From contig CAVSET010000005.1 in NCBI GenBank assembly GCA_963727075.1, forward strand, positions 1-64,000: a DNA stretch of 64,000 nucleotides, written 5' to 3'. This document shows, in pieces, positions 36,202 through 43,053 of the stretch. Position 1 is the stretch's first letter. Every line of letters begins with the position of its first letter. Position numbers and translations under genes: made by a program. A model generated the notes under the pieces. It was not told the origin of the DNA, searched no databases, and worked only from the letters and a program-made list of their open reading frames with translations. Source of the DNA: Bog-756 sp963727075 (GTDB lineage Bacteria > Actinomycetota > Acidimicrobiia > Acidimicrobiales > RAAP-2).

Positions 36202-36660
36202 GTGGCCGCTGCCGTGTTCACCCACCGGGGGGAGTACGCCTTCGGGCTGGCTCCCGAGCAGCTCTGGGCGCGGTTGGAGGAGGTCGACCAGTTCGAGGGC
36301 TGGTGGCCGTGGCTCACCGAGTTCCGACTCGACGGGGACGGGCTGGCGGAGGGCTCCGTGCTCCGGGGTGTGGTCACTCCGCCACTCCCGTACCGCATGC
36401 GGTTGGCGGTGGCGCTCGGCCGGTGCGACCGTCCCCACGCCATCGACGCCACCATCGGAGGCGACCTCACCGGCGAGGCCCGGCTCCGGATCCGAGACGA
36501 CGGTGCCCGGTCCCTGGTCGACATGGCCTGGACCATCGAGGTCCACCAGCCGGTCATGCGGGCCGCGGCCCGGCTCGGCCGACCGGTCCTGCAGTGGGGC
36601 CACGACCGGGTGGTGGAGATGACGGTGGCCGGCTTCCGTCGTCGCATCGAACGTCCCTGA
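36202..36660 (+). CDS. SRPBCC-fold protein
   Basis: GTG at 36202 is preceded by TACCGT at 36190-36195, the leaderless arrangement seen elsewhere here. GTG 36172, which overlaps the stop of the TetR-like gene, is an alternative start and would add 10 residues. The 152-residue protein has AFGLAPEQLWARLEEVDQFE, WWPWLTEFRLDGDGLAEGSV, LTGEARLRIRDDGARSLVDM and WTIEVHQPVMRAAARLGRPV. This is a polyketide-cyclase/START-like fold for binding hydrophobic ligands. It converges on the UbiA-like gene. Confidence 0.7.
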   Translation: MAAAVFTHRGEYAFGLAPEQLWARLEEVDQFEGWWPWLTEFRLDGDGLAEGSVLRGVVTPPLPYRMRLAVALGRCDRPHAIDATIGGDLTGEARLRIRDDGARSLVDMAWTIEVHQPVMRAAARLGRPVLQWGHDRVVEMTVAGFRRRIERP

Positions 36661-36668
36661 TGGTCCCC

Positions 36669-37427
36669 CTAGGTCAAACGGGCCACGGCCAGCGCCGCCG
36701 CGGTGAGCACGACCGCCCACGACATGGCCCGCAGGGCCCGCTCCAGAGGGGCCAACAGGAAGGCCCGGGTCACGTCCTCCGTGGTGCCGTCGGAGCGGGT
36801 GACGGTGCCGGTCACCTCGTCGGTCCGCCGGCGCAACATCCGGGCGGGCGTGCTGAGGGTCCGTTGCGCCGCGGAGAGGGCGAACGCCCCCACGGCGGCG
36901 AGGGCCGCGGCCAGCGCCAGCTTCCCGGTCTGGGCCACGTAGGCCGTGAGCACCGGGAACGCCCCCCAGCTGGCGGCGAAGCCGATGTCGTTGTGGATCG
37001 CCCCCCCGAACAGCTCGGCGTTGTACCCGATCACCAGCACCGGCCCGAGCACCAGGAAGGGGACCAGCGCCCACCCCACCTCCACCGCCCCGGCGACACC
37101 GAGTCCCACCGCCCCGAGGAGACCCACGCTGGCCACGGCGGCCAGCACCGGGCCGGGGATCCGGGTCCGGAGGGGACGGCCGTGCAGTTCGTCGAGGGCG
37201 TGGGCGGCCAGGCCCACGGCACAGAAGAAGGCCAGCAGCGTGGCGATCAGGCGGGTGGCGTTGACCACCGGCGCCAGGCAGGCACCGACGACCACGTACG
37301 AGAGGTGCCACGCCGTGTAGGGCGGGTGGAGGAGCGTCCACCAGTCACGCCAGCCGCCGGGCCGCGCCGCATAGTAGGCGGCGCGGGTCTCGGGCGGTCG
37401 GTGGTCCCGGCGGGGAGGCCTACCCAC
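36669..37427 (-). CDS. UbiA-like membrane protein
   Basis: The 252-residue protein has about seven hydrophobic helices. Two polar loops, AAHALDELHGRPLRTRIP and FGGAIHNDIGFAASWGAFP, sit where UbiA prenyltransferases carry their Asp-rich motifs, although the classic NDxxDxxxD spacing is not kept. Its stop-proximal neighbours are a MenG-like methyltransferase and a geranylgeranyl-reductase-like enzyme, which supports a role in polyprenyl or quinone metabolism. It overlaps the methyltransferase gene by 8 nt. The assignment to UbiA is tentative. Confidence 0.55.
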   Translation of the reverse strand: MGRPPRRDHRPPETRAAYYAARPGGWRDWWTLLHPPYTAWHLSYVVVGACLAPVVNATRLIATLLAFFCAVGLAAHALDELHGRPLRTRIPGPVLAAVASVGLLGAVGLGVAGAVEVGWALVPFLVLGPVLVIGYNAELFGGAIHNDIGFAASWGAFPVLTAYVAQTGKLALAAALAAVGAFALSAAQRTLSTPARMLRRRTDEVTGTVTRSDGTTEDVTRAFLLAPLERALRAMSWAVVLTAAALAVARLT

Positions 37428-38155
37428 CGGCGCGCCGTCCCCACATGACCAGGCCGCCGCCCAGGCTCATCCGGCGGACCCCCACGTCGACGAAGCCGGC
37501 CCGACGCCACGCGTCGACGGTCCAGTCCAGCGGGTAGCGGCGGTAGTGGGTCGAGATGTTGGGGCCGAGGAACCGACCCACGTCGAACCACGCCCTCCCT
37601 CCGGCGAGCAGACCGCCGACGGGGAGGAGCAGGCGGGTGTAGCCCCACCACCAGAAGCGCCAGAACCGGCTCCGGGGGAGGAGGAACTCCATGTTGGCAA
37701 CGGCCCCGCCGGGCTTCACCACCCGGGCCAACTCGTCCAGGGTGGCCTGGGGGTCGTCGACGTAGCGCAACAGATAGGTGAAGGTCAGCGCGTCGAAGGT
37801 GGCGTCGGCGAACGGCATCTGCTCGGCCCGGCCGTTGACCAGCTGGATTCGGCGACCGAGCGAGCGCTCGCCCACACTGCGCTGGCCCCGGCGCAGCATG
37901 TCAAGGGTGAGGTCGATGCCCACCACCCGGCCGGCTCCCCGGTCGGCCAGCTGCAGGGCGACGCCGGCCGGACCCGAGGCCACGTCGAGCACCAGGCCGG
38001 GTCGGTCGGCGGACGATGTGGTCGACCATGGCCCGCCTCCATCGTCCGTTCTGACCCATGGACAGCACCTCGGCCAGCCGGTCGTACCGCTCGGGCAGGG
38101 GGGAGAAGAGCGTCCGGGCGAACCGGTTGGGGTCCCTCGGCCTCGCGTTCTCCAT
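37420..38155 (-). CDS. MenG/UbiE-type methyltransferase, one frameshift
   Basis: ATG at 38155 begins ENARPRDPNRFARTLFSPLP, then ERYDRLAEVLSMGQNGRWRR. After an indel near 38010 it continues as DRPGLVLDVASGPAGVALQL (SAM motif I), VVGIDLTLDMLRRGQRSV, FADATFDALTFTYLLRYVDD and ELARVVKPGGAVANMEFLLP. The SxGQxxRWRR start and the motif order match UbiE/MenG enzymes that methylate demethylmenaquinone. The rest of the men pathway is not in the window. Confidence 0.8.
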
Positions 38156-38211
38156 GGCGCCTCCTCGGGTGCGAAGATCTCACCGTAGGCGGTGGAGGCG
38201 AGGGGAGTCGT

Positions 38212-39480
38212 GTGGACCCGAGGCGCTACGACGTGCTCGTGGTGGGAGCCGGCCCCGCCGGCAGCACCGCCGCCCTGGTCCTGGCCAGCGCCGGGGCCCG
38301 TGTGGCCCTGCTGGACAAGGCCCGGTTCCCGAGGGACAAGGCCTGCGGTGACTTCATCGGGCCCCGGGGCCTGCAGGTCCTGGCCGACCTGGGGGTCCCC
38401 GAGCCGCCCGGCCTCGACGTGGGCGACATGGTGGTGGTCGGACCGACCGGCCGGAGGGTCCTCCTCCCCTGCTTCGACGGCACCACCTATCCCGGGCGGG
38501 CCCGGGCCGTGACCCGTACGGTGTTCGACGACGCCCTGCGGACCGCCGCCCTCGAGGCCGGGGCCGTCCCGGTCGAGGGCCGGGCCGGCGACCCGATCGG
38601 CTCCGCAGCCGGGATCGAGGGATTCGAGGTGGCCGACGGGCCTCCGATCCGGGCCGACTTCCTCATCGGGGCGGACGGGGCCACCAGCCACGTGGCCCAC
38701 CGCGTCGGCCTGGTCGAGGACGCCCGGGTGCTGTGGGGGTTCGCCGTGCGGTGCTATCTCGACCAGGCCGTCGAGCTGCCGACCATCACGCTGTGGGAGC
38801 CGACCCGGTGGCAGGCCTTTCCCGGCTACGGCTGGATCTTCCCGGGCCCGGACGGCGTGGCCAACGTCGGGGTGGGCGTCGGCACGCTGGCCGACCGGCA
38901 GGCGGGGTCGGCGGCGGTGCGGGTCCTGCCGGCCTACCTCCGGCACCTGGCCGAGCTGGGCCTGCTGGACCGGGTTCCGACAGGTCGGGGACCGCGGCGC
39001 CTGGGGGGCTGGCTCAAGATGGGGATGGTGGGGACGGCTCCGGCGGCGGGCCGGGTGCTCCTGGTCGGCGACGCCGCCGGCCTGGTCAACCCGCTCCAGG
39101 GGGAGGGGATCGCCCAGGCCATGACCAGTGGCCGGGCGGCCGCCGAGTGCGTGCTCCGCTCGCCTGGACACGCCGCCGAGGAGTACCGTCACCGCCTGGC
39201 CTGGACCCACCTGCCCTATCAGCGCATCACCGCTGCCGGCCATGCCGCTCTGGTGGGTCGGCCTCGGGCGGTGGCTGCGGTGGGTCGGCTGCTCACCGCC
39301 CCGGTGGTGGGCCCGACACTGGCCGGCGGATGGGGCATCTTCTGGAACGAGCTGCTGGAGGGGGCGGTCCCGGGGCGGGCGAGGACCGTGGCCGAGGCGT
39401 CGACTCGGCTCGGGGGCGTGGTCACCGGCCGGACCCGGATCGCCCGCTGGTTCGACGGCGCCTACGGGCGTCGGGCGTGA
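38212..39480 (+). CDS. Geranylgeranyl-reductase-type FAD oxidoreductase
   Basis: GTG at 38212 gives 422 residues: RYDVLVVGAGPAGSTAALVL (FAD GxGxxG), LLDKARFPRDKACGDFIGPR, ADFLIGADGATSHVAHRVGL (DG motif), FPGYGWIFPGPDGVANVGVG and LLVGDAAGLVNPLQGEGIAQ (GD motif). The family reduces double bonds of isoprenoid chains, as in MenJ or archaeal lipid reductases. Divergence from a MenG-type gene favours a menaquinone side-chain reductase. The frame is intact. Confidence 0.82.
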   Translation: MDPRRYDVLVVGAGPAGSTAALVLASAGARVALLDKARFPRDKACGDFIGPRGLQVLADLGVPEPPGLDVGDMVVVGPTGRRVLLPCFDGTTYPGRARAVTRTVFDDALRTAALEAGAVPVEGRAGDPIGSAAGIEGFEVADGPPIRADFLIGADGATSHVAHRVGLVEDARVLWGFAVRCYLDQAVELPTITLWEPTRWQAFPGYGWIFPGPDGVANVGVGVGTLADRQAGSAAVRVLPAYLRHLAELGLLDRVPTGRGPRRLGGWLKMGMVGTAPAAGRVLLVGDAAGLVNPLQGEGIAQAMTSGRAAAECVLRSPGHAAEEYRHRLAWTHLPYQRITAAGHAALVGRPRAVAAVGRLLTAPVVGPTLAGGWGIFWNELLEGAVPGRARTVAEASTRLGGVVTGRTRIARWFDGAYGRRA

Positions 39481-39487
39481 GCGGCGC

Positions 39488-40252
39488 TCAGCCGGTGGTG
39501 AGGTGTCGGCTGACCAGGGCGATGCCCTCGCCCCACGAGGTCAGTTGGTCGGCCGGCAGGTAGGCCGTGCCGTCGGCGTCGTGGTCGACCATGGGCGAGG
39601 CCACGTACCGCTCGTGGCCCGTCGGATCGATGAAGTAGAGGGCGTCGGTGTGCTGGACGTCGGCCGTGGGGGTGGGTGCGTCGACCTCGATGCCGTAGGC
39701 GTGCCACACCGACTGGAGCTCGCCGACCGAGCCGGTCAGGAAGTGCCACGAGGGGACCGAGCTCAGCTGGTGGCGCTCGGTGTAGGCGGCCATGTCGGCC
39801 ACGCCGGTGACGTGGGGGTTGACGTTGACCGAGAGGAACACCACGTTCGAGGCGGTACGGCCGAGATCGTGGAAGGCATCCACCGTCTCCTGGCTGACGA
39901 TCGGGCACACGTCGGTGCAGTGGGGGTCGCTGAAGCCGAGTACCACGACGTGGCCACTGAAACTCGACAACGAGACGGTCTGGCCGTGTTGGTCGGTGAG
40001 GCGGAAGTCCGGCGCCGGTCGATCGGGAACCGGTGACAGGGCCATGAGGTTGGCCTGCGACGTGGACACGGTGGCCGGGATGCCGGAGGGGCGGATCAGG
40101 TCGACGGCCTGGCTGTTGCCCTGGGTCCGGAGGGCCAGGCCACCGAGGACGGCGGCCGTCATGACCACCGCGGCGAGGAGGGCCAGGAGCCCCCGGTCCC
40201 GGGCACTGACCCGGCGGGCCTTGACCGCCGGCTCGGGCCGTTCCCCACTCAT
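39488..40252 (-). CDS. SCO1/SenC family copper/thiol protein
   Basis: The 254-residue protein has one N-terminal membrane anchor (LLALLAAVVMTAAVLGGLAL) and a thioredoxin-like domain outside the membrane. VVVLGFSDPHCTDVCPIVSQ carries the CxxxC copper site, and VQHTDALYFIDPTG the third ligand histidine. SCO proteins deliver copper to the CuA centre of cytochrome c oxidase or reduce its thiols. No oxidase genes are visible here. It converges on the flavoprotein gene with a 7-nt gap. Confidence 0.88.
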   Translation of the reverse strand: MSGERPEPAVKARRVSARDRGLLALLAAVVMTAAVLGGLALRTQGNSQAVDLIRPSGIPATVSTSQANLMALSPVPDRPAPDFRLTDQHGQTVSLSSFSGHVVVLGFSDPHCTDVCPIVSQETVDAFHDLGRTASNVVFLSVNVNPHVTGVADMAAYTERHQLSSVPSWHFLTGSVGELQSVWHAYGIEVDAPTPTADVQHTDALYFIDPTGHERYVASPMVDHDADGTAYLPADQLTSWGEGIALVSRHLTTG

Positions 40253-40347
40253 CCATTCGGTCTATCCAACGAGTCGCGCGGGCGTCAATACTGGCCCCCG
40301 GGTTGGGCCGTCGATCGTTTCGTCGTCCGGTGGCGCCGTCCCGCCCC

Positions 40348-40509
40348 TACGCGAACGGGGCGGTGCACCACCGGTTCCGGACCGAGCAGCCCCGCAACTC
40401 CGTGCTCACCCGGACCGTCGAAGGGGGCGTCCTGCCCACCGCCCGGCGCTACGGCCCGGGCGTGCTCACCTGCGGGCCGCTGAGCAGCGGCTGGTTGTCC
40501 GGCCGACAA
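40348..40509 (+). pseudogene. Aldo/keto reductase remnant
   Basis: One frame reads VHHRFRTEQPRNSVLTRTVE, then GGVLPTARRYGPGVLTCGPL and SSGWLSGRQ. This matches the central stretch of aldo/keto reductases (SEQPPYSILxR, then VLPTxRRYGMGVLTWSPLxxGxLSGR). Neither the N-terminal catalytic part nor a recognisable C-terminus is present in the 438-nt gap between the SCO gene and the tRNA. It looks like a decayed fragment. Confidence 0.5.
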
Positions 40510-40690
40510 CTACCTTGCCGACCACCCCGCCATCGGGGACCCGATCCTGCGTCGGCGCTGGCGGTCCCCCCGGGCTGGGGCCAGACCCGGAGCCGGTGGG
40601 AGCGTCAGGGGCGGGATTCCGCCGGCAGTTCGATGCTGGGAGCGAAATGGGGCATGGTCGCCCAGCCCCAGTCCCCGACCATCCGTGGAG

Positions 40691-40761
40691 AGCGGGCGAC
40701 GGGAATCGAACCCGCGTTCTCAGCTTGGGAAGCTGATGTTCTGCCTCTGAACTACGCCCGC
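40691..40761 (-). tRNA. tRNA-Gly (anticodon CCC)
   Basis: On the minus strand the 71-nt sequence folds as a cloverleaf: acceptor GCGGGCG/CGCCCGC, D arm with AGTTCAGAGGCAGAAC, anticodon stem TCAGC/GCTGA with loop TTCCCAA, and T arm CGGGTTCGATTCCCG. The anticodon is CCC, reading GGG. CCA is not encoded. Confidence 0.93.
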
Positions 40762-40817
40762 GTAGCGCCGACACCCTACCGCTTTCGCCGTCCCGGCCTC
40801 ACCCCGCCAGGTCCTGC

Positions 40818-41351
40818 TCAGTCGGGACCGAACCCTCCCGACCGACCGAGCAGATCCCCGGTGACGAGGGCCGTGGTCAGCACCACCACCGCCGCCGCCA
40901 GGTCGTAGGCCCCGAGCAGGTGGGCCGACCAGGTGCGGCCGGCCACCATCTGCAGCACGGTGACGGCCACCAGCACGCCGCCGGCCACCATGGCCGCCTT
41001 CTGGGCGGTCCGCCGGCGGGTGTGGCGGGGGGGACGGGTGAGGACCAGGAGCAGTGGCACCATCAGCACGGCGAACACCGGGGGTGAGGGATGCAGCCGG
41101 CTGGCCGGGATGACATCCAACCACCGGTAACCCTCGAGCACCGCGGCTGCCGCCCACAGGACCAGGCCCGCGGTGACCAACTGGGGGGCCCGCGGGTACG
41201 GCCCGTCCGGCTCGACAGGCACGGCCGGCGGGTCGAGGGAGGCCGGATGCCGGCGCACGAAGTCCGGCCGTGCCCCGACGGCCGCGTCCTGTTCCGGGGA
41301 CAGGGTTCCCGCACCCGTCCTTCCCACACCGGCCACACCGACCTGGGACAT
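40818..41351 (-). CDS. Membrane protein of unknown function
   Basis: The 177-residue protein has a Pro- and Gly-rich cytoplasmic start and four hydrophobic helices (LVTAGLVLWAAAAVLEGYRW, VFAVLMVPLLLVLT, AAMVAGGVLVAVTVLQMVA, AYDLAAAVVVLTTALVTG). Basic residues (RPPRHTRRRTAQK) lie between helices 2 and 3. No catalytic motif is seen. It diverges from the TetR-like gene at 41565 and could share the palindromic operator between them. Confidence 0.6.
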   Translation of the reverse strand: MSQVGVAGVGRTGAGTLSPEQDAAVGARPDFVRRHPASLDPPAVPVEPDGPYPRAPQLVTAGLVLWAAAAVLEGYRWLDVIPASRLHPSPPVFAVLMVPLLLVLTRPPRHTRRRTAQKAAMVAGGVLVAVTVLQMVAGRTWSAHLLGAYDLAAAVVVLTTALVTGDLLGRSGGFGPD

Positions 41352-41473
41352 GTCCGCCCTCCGAATCCACGCCTCGGTCCGGACGCCCGCTGCGCCCGGA
41401 CCGAGATCGTGTCCGTGTCCGAGCTGCGATCCGCCGCCCGTTATCCATCAGTATCGTGAACTGCGACCGGAAT

Positions 41474-41516
41474 TGCAACTCACAGTTGCACGTACAACCA
41501 ACGCGTCCAATACACT
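41474..41516 (+). promoter_or_regulatory. 17-bp palindrome overlapping the promoter of the TetR-like gene
   Basis: TGCAACT-CAC-AGTTGCA (41474-41490) has perfect 7-bp arms. A -35-like TTGCAC overlaps its right arm (41486-41491) and TACACT at 41511-41516 is a plausible -10, with a 19-nt spacer. The site lies 75 nt before the ATG at 41565, as expected for autorepression. Confidence 0.6.
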
Positions 41517-41564
41517 CGACTGGGTCACCCGACGCCACACCGACGGCAGCGGGCCGAAACCCTG

Positions 41565-42344
41565 ATGGCAGAACGACGACCACGACGTACCAAGGAGGAC
41601 CTGCGTTCGCTCCTGCTCGACGCCGCCCAGACCATCCTCCGCGAAGAGGGCCTGGGCGTGGGCACCGACGGCCTGACCTTCAAGCGGGTCTTCGACCGGG
41701 TCGAGCAGGACACCGGGCTCCGGCTGACCAACGCCTCGGTGATCCGCCGGGTCTGGGAGAACCAGGCCGAATACCACACCGACGTCCTGATCGACATCCT
41801 GAACAACGACGACAACACCGAGGAGTTCAACGACACCTTCGGCGCGGTGATCCCGCTCCTGGCCGAACTCGACCTGTCCACCCCGTCCAGGCGGTGGGAC
41901 GCCCTCCGCGAGGTGTGCCGGGTGGGAGGGGCGGCCAACATCCACGCCCTCCGCTCCTCGAACACCTGGTCCCTGTGGATCGGCATCTGGGCGTTGGCGA
42001 CGGCCGGTGAGATCAACGAGCACAAGCGGAAGATCCAGTCGGCGCTGCTGGAAGGGTACGAGTCGGTCGCCGAGATGTATCTCCAGACCTATCGGGCCCT
42101 GGCCGAGTTCCTCGGGGTCCGGCTCCGCGACGGCCTGACCCTCCGGCAGCTCACCGTCTCGGTGGGGGCCCTGGCCGAGGGGTGCGCGCTGCGCCACCGG
42201 GTCGACTCGGACATGGACGGCATCATGCTGCCCACCGGACCGGACGGGCAGATACAGGAGTGGACGCTGTTCGGATTGGGGCTCGAGTCCCTGGCCCTCC
42301 GGTATCTGGAACTCGACCCTGACTGGGAGCCCCCTGTGCCCTGA
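41565..42344 (+). CDS. TetR-like regulator with extended, atypical HTH (paralogue B)
   Basis: The 259-residue protein shares with the one at 35372 the segments EDLRSLLLDAAQTILREEGL, LTFKRVFDRVEQDTGLRLTN, ASVIRRVWENQAEYHTDVLI, REVCRVGGAANIHALRSS and LTVSVGALAEGCALRHRVDS. The stretch between helices 1 and 2 is longer than in ordinary TetR proteins. The conserved C-terminal half probably binds a ligand and forms the dimer. A 17-bp palindrome in front suggests autoregulation. It is followed by dcd after 74 nt. Confidence 0.75.
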   Translation: MAERRPRRTKEDLRSLLLDAAQTILREEGLGVGTDGLTFKRVFDRVEQDTGLRLTNASVIRRVWENQAEYHTDVLIDILNNDDNTEEFNDTFGAVIPLLAELDLSTPSRRWDALREVCRVGGAANIHALRSSNTWSLWIGIWALATAGEINEHKRKIQSALLEGYESVAEMYLQTYRALAEFLGVRLRDGLTLRQLTVSVGALAEGCALRHRVDSDMDGIMLPTGPDGQIQEWTLFGLGLESLALRYLELDPDWEPPVP

Positions 42345-42418
42345 GCCGGTCGGGACCGCCACCCCGGCCGATGACGGGACTACGCCCGGGTGCGTGGGCC
42401 CACTATCGTCTGTCCGGC

Positions 42419-42982
42419 ATGGTTCTCTCTGACCGCTCCATACGCGAGGCGCTCGCCGCCGGCCACATCACCATCGACCCCCTCGACGAGAGCTGCATCC
42501 AGCCGTCGTCCGTCGACCTCCACGTGGACCGGTACTTCCGACTGTTCCGGAACCACACGAGCCGGGTGATCGACGTGCGAGAGGACCAGGAGGATCTGAC
42601 CGAGCTGGTCGACGTGGGCGAGGACCCGCTCATCCTCCACCCCGGCGAGTTCGTCCTCGGCTCGACGACCGAGAAGGTCACCCTCCCCGACGACCTGGTG
42701 GCGCGGCTGGAGGGCAAGTCGTCGCTCGGTCGCCTGGGCCTGCTCATCCACTCCACGGCGGGATTCGTGGATGCCGGCTGGGACGGTCACCTCACCCTCG
42801 AGCTCTCCAACGTGGCCAACCTGCCCATCACCGTCTACCCGGGCATGAAGATCGGGCAGATCAGCTTCCTGCAGATGACGACGGCAGCCGACCATCCCTA
42901 CGGCTCCGACGGCCTGAAGTCGAAGTACCAGGGCCAGTGGGGCCCGACCCCCAGCCGGTACGCCGACAACTTCCGCCCGTGA
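42419..42982 (+). CDS. dcd: dCTP deaminase
   Basis: ATG at 42419 gives 187 residues: MVLSDRSIREALAAGHITID, CIQPSSVDLHVDRYFRLFRN, VARLEGKSSLGRLGLLIHST, AGFVDAGWDGHLTLELSNVA and PGMKIGQISFLQM. The catalytic Glu lies in LELSN and the nucleotide-binding residues in GKSSLGRLG. It deaminates dCTP to dUTP, or to dUMP directly if bifunctional as in mycobacteria. A -10-like TATCGT lies at about 42404, close to the start. The frame is intact. Confidence 0.93.
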   Translation: MVLSDRSIREALAAGHITIDPLDESCIQPSSVDLHVDRYFRLFRNHTSRVIDVREDQEDLTELVDVGEDPLILHPGEFVLGSTTEKVTLPDDLVARLEGKSSLGRLGLLIHSTAGFVDAGWDGHLTLELSNVANLPITVYPGMKIGQISFLQMTTAADHPYGSDGLKSKYQGQWGPTPSRYADNFRP

Positions 42983-43020
42983 CGTCCGGACCACCGGCCG
43001 CCGCCCCACCCCAGCCCCTT

Positions 43021-43036
43021 GTTACTCTTGAGTAAC
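43021..43036. promoter_or_regulatory. 16-bp perfect palindrome before the EtfD-like gene
   Basis: GTTACTC-TT-GAGTAAC is a perfect inverted repeat ending 17 nt before the GTG at 43054. AGGAGG (43042-43047) lies just after it with a 6-nt spacer to the start. The form is typical of TetR-type operators. Confidence 0.6.
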
Positions 43037-43053
43037 CAACTAGGAGGAACGCA

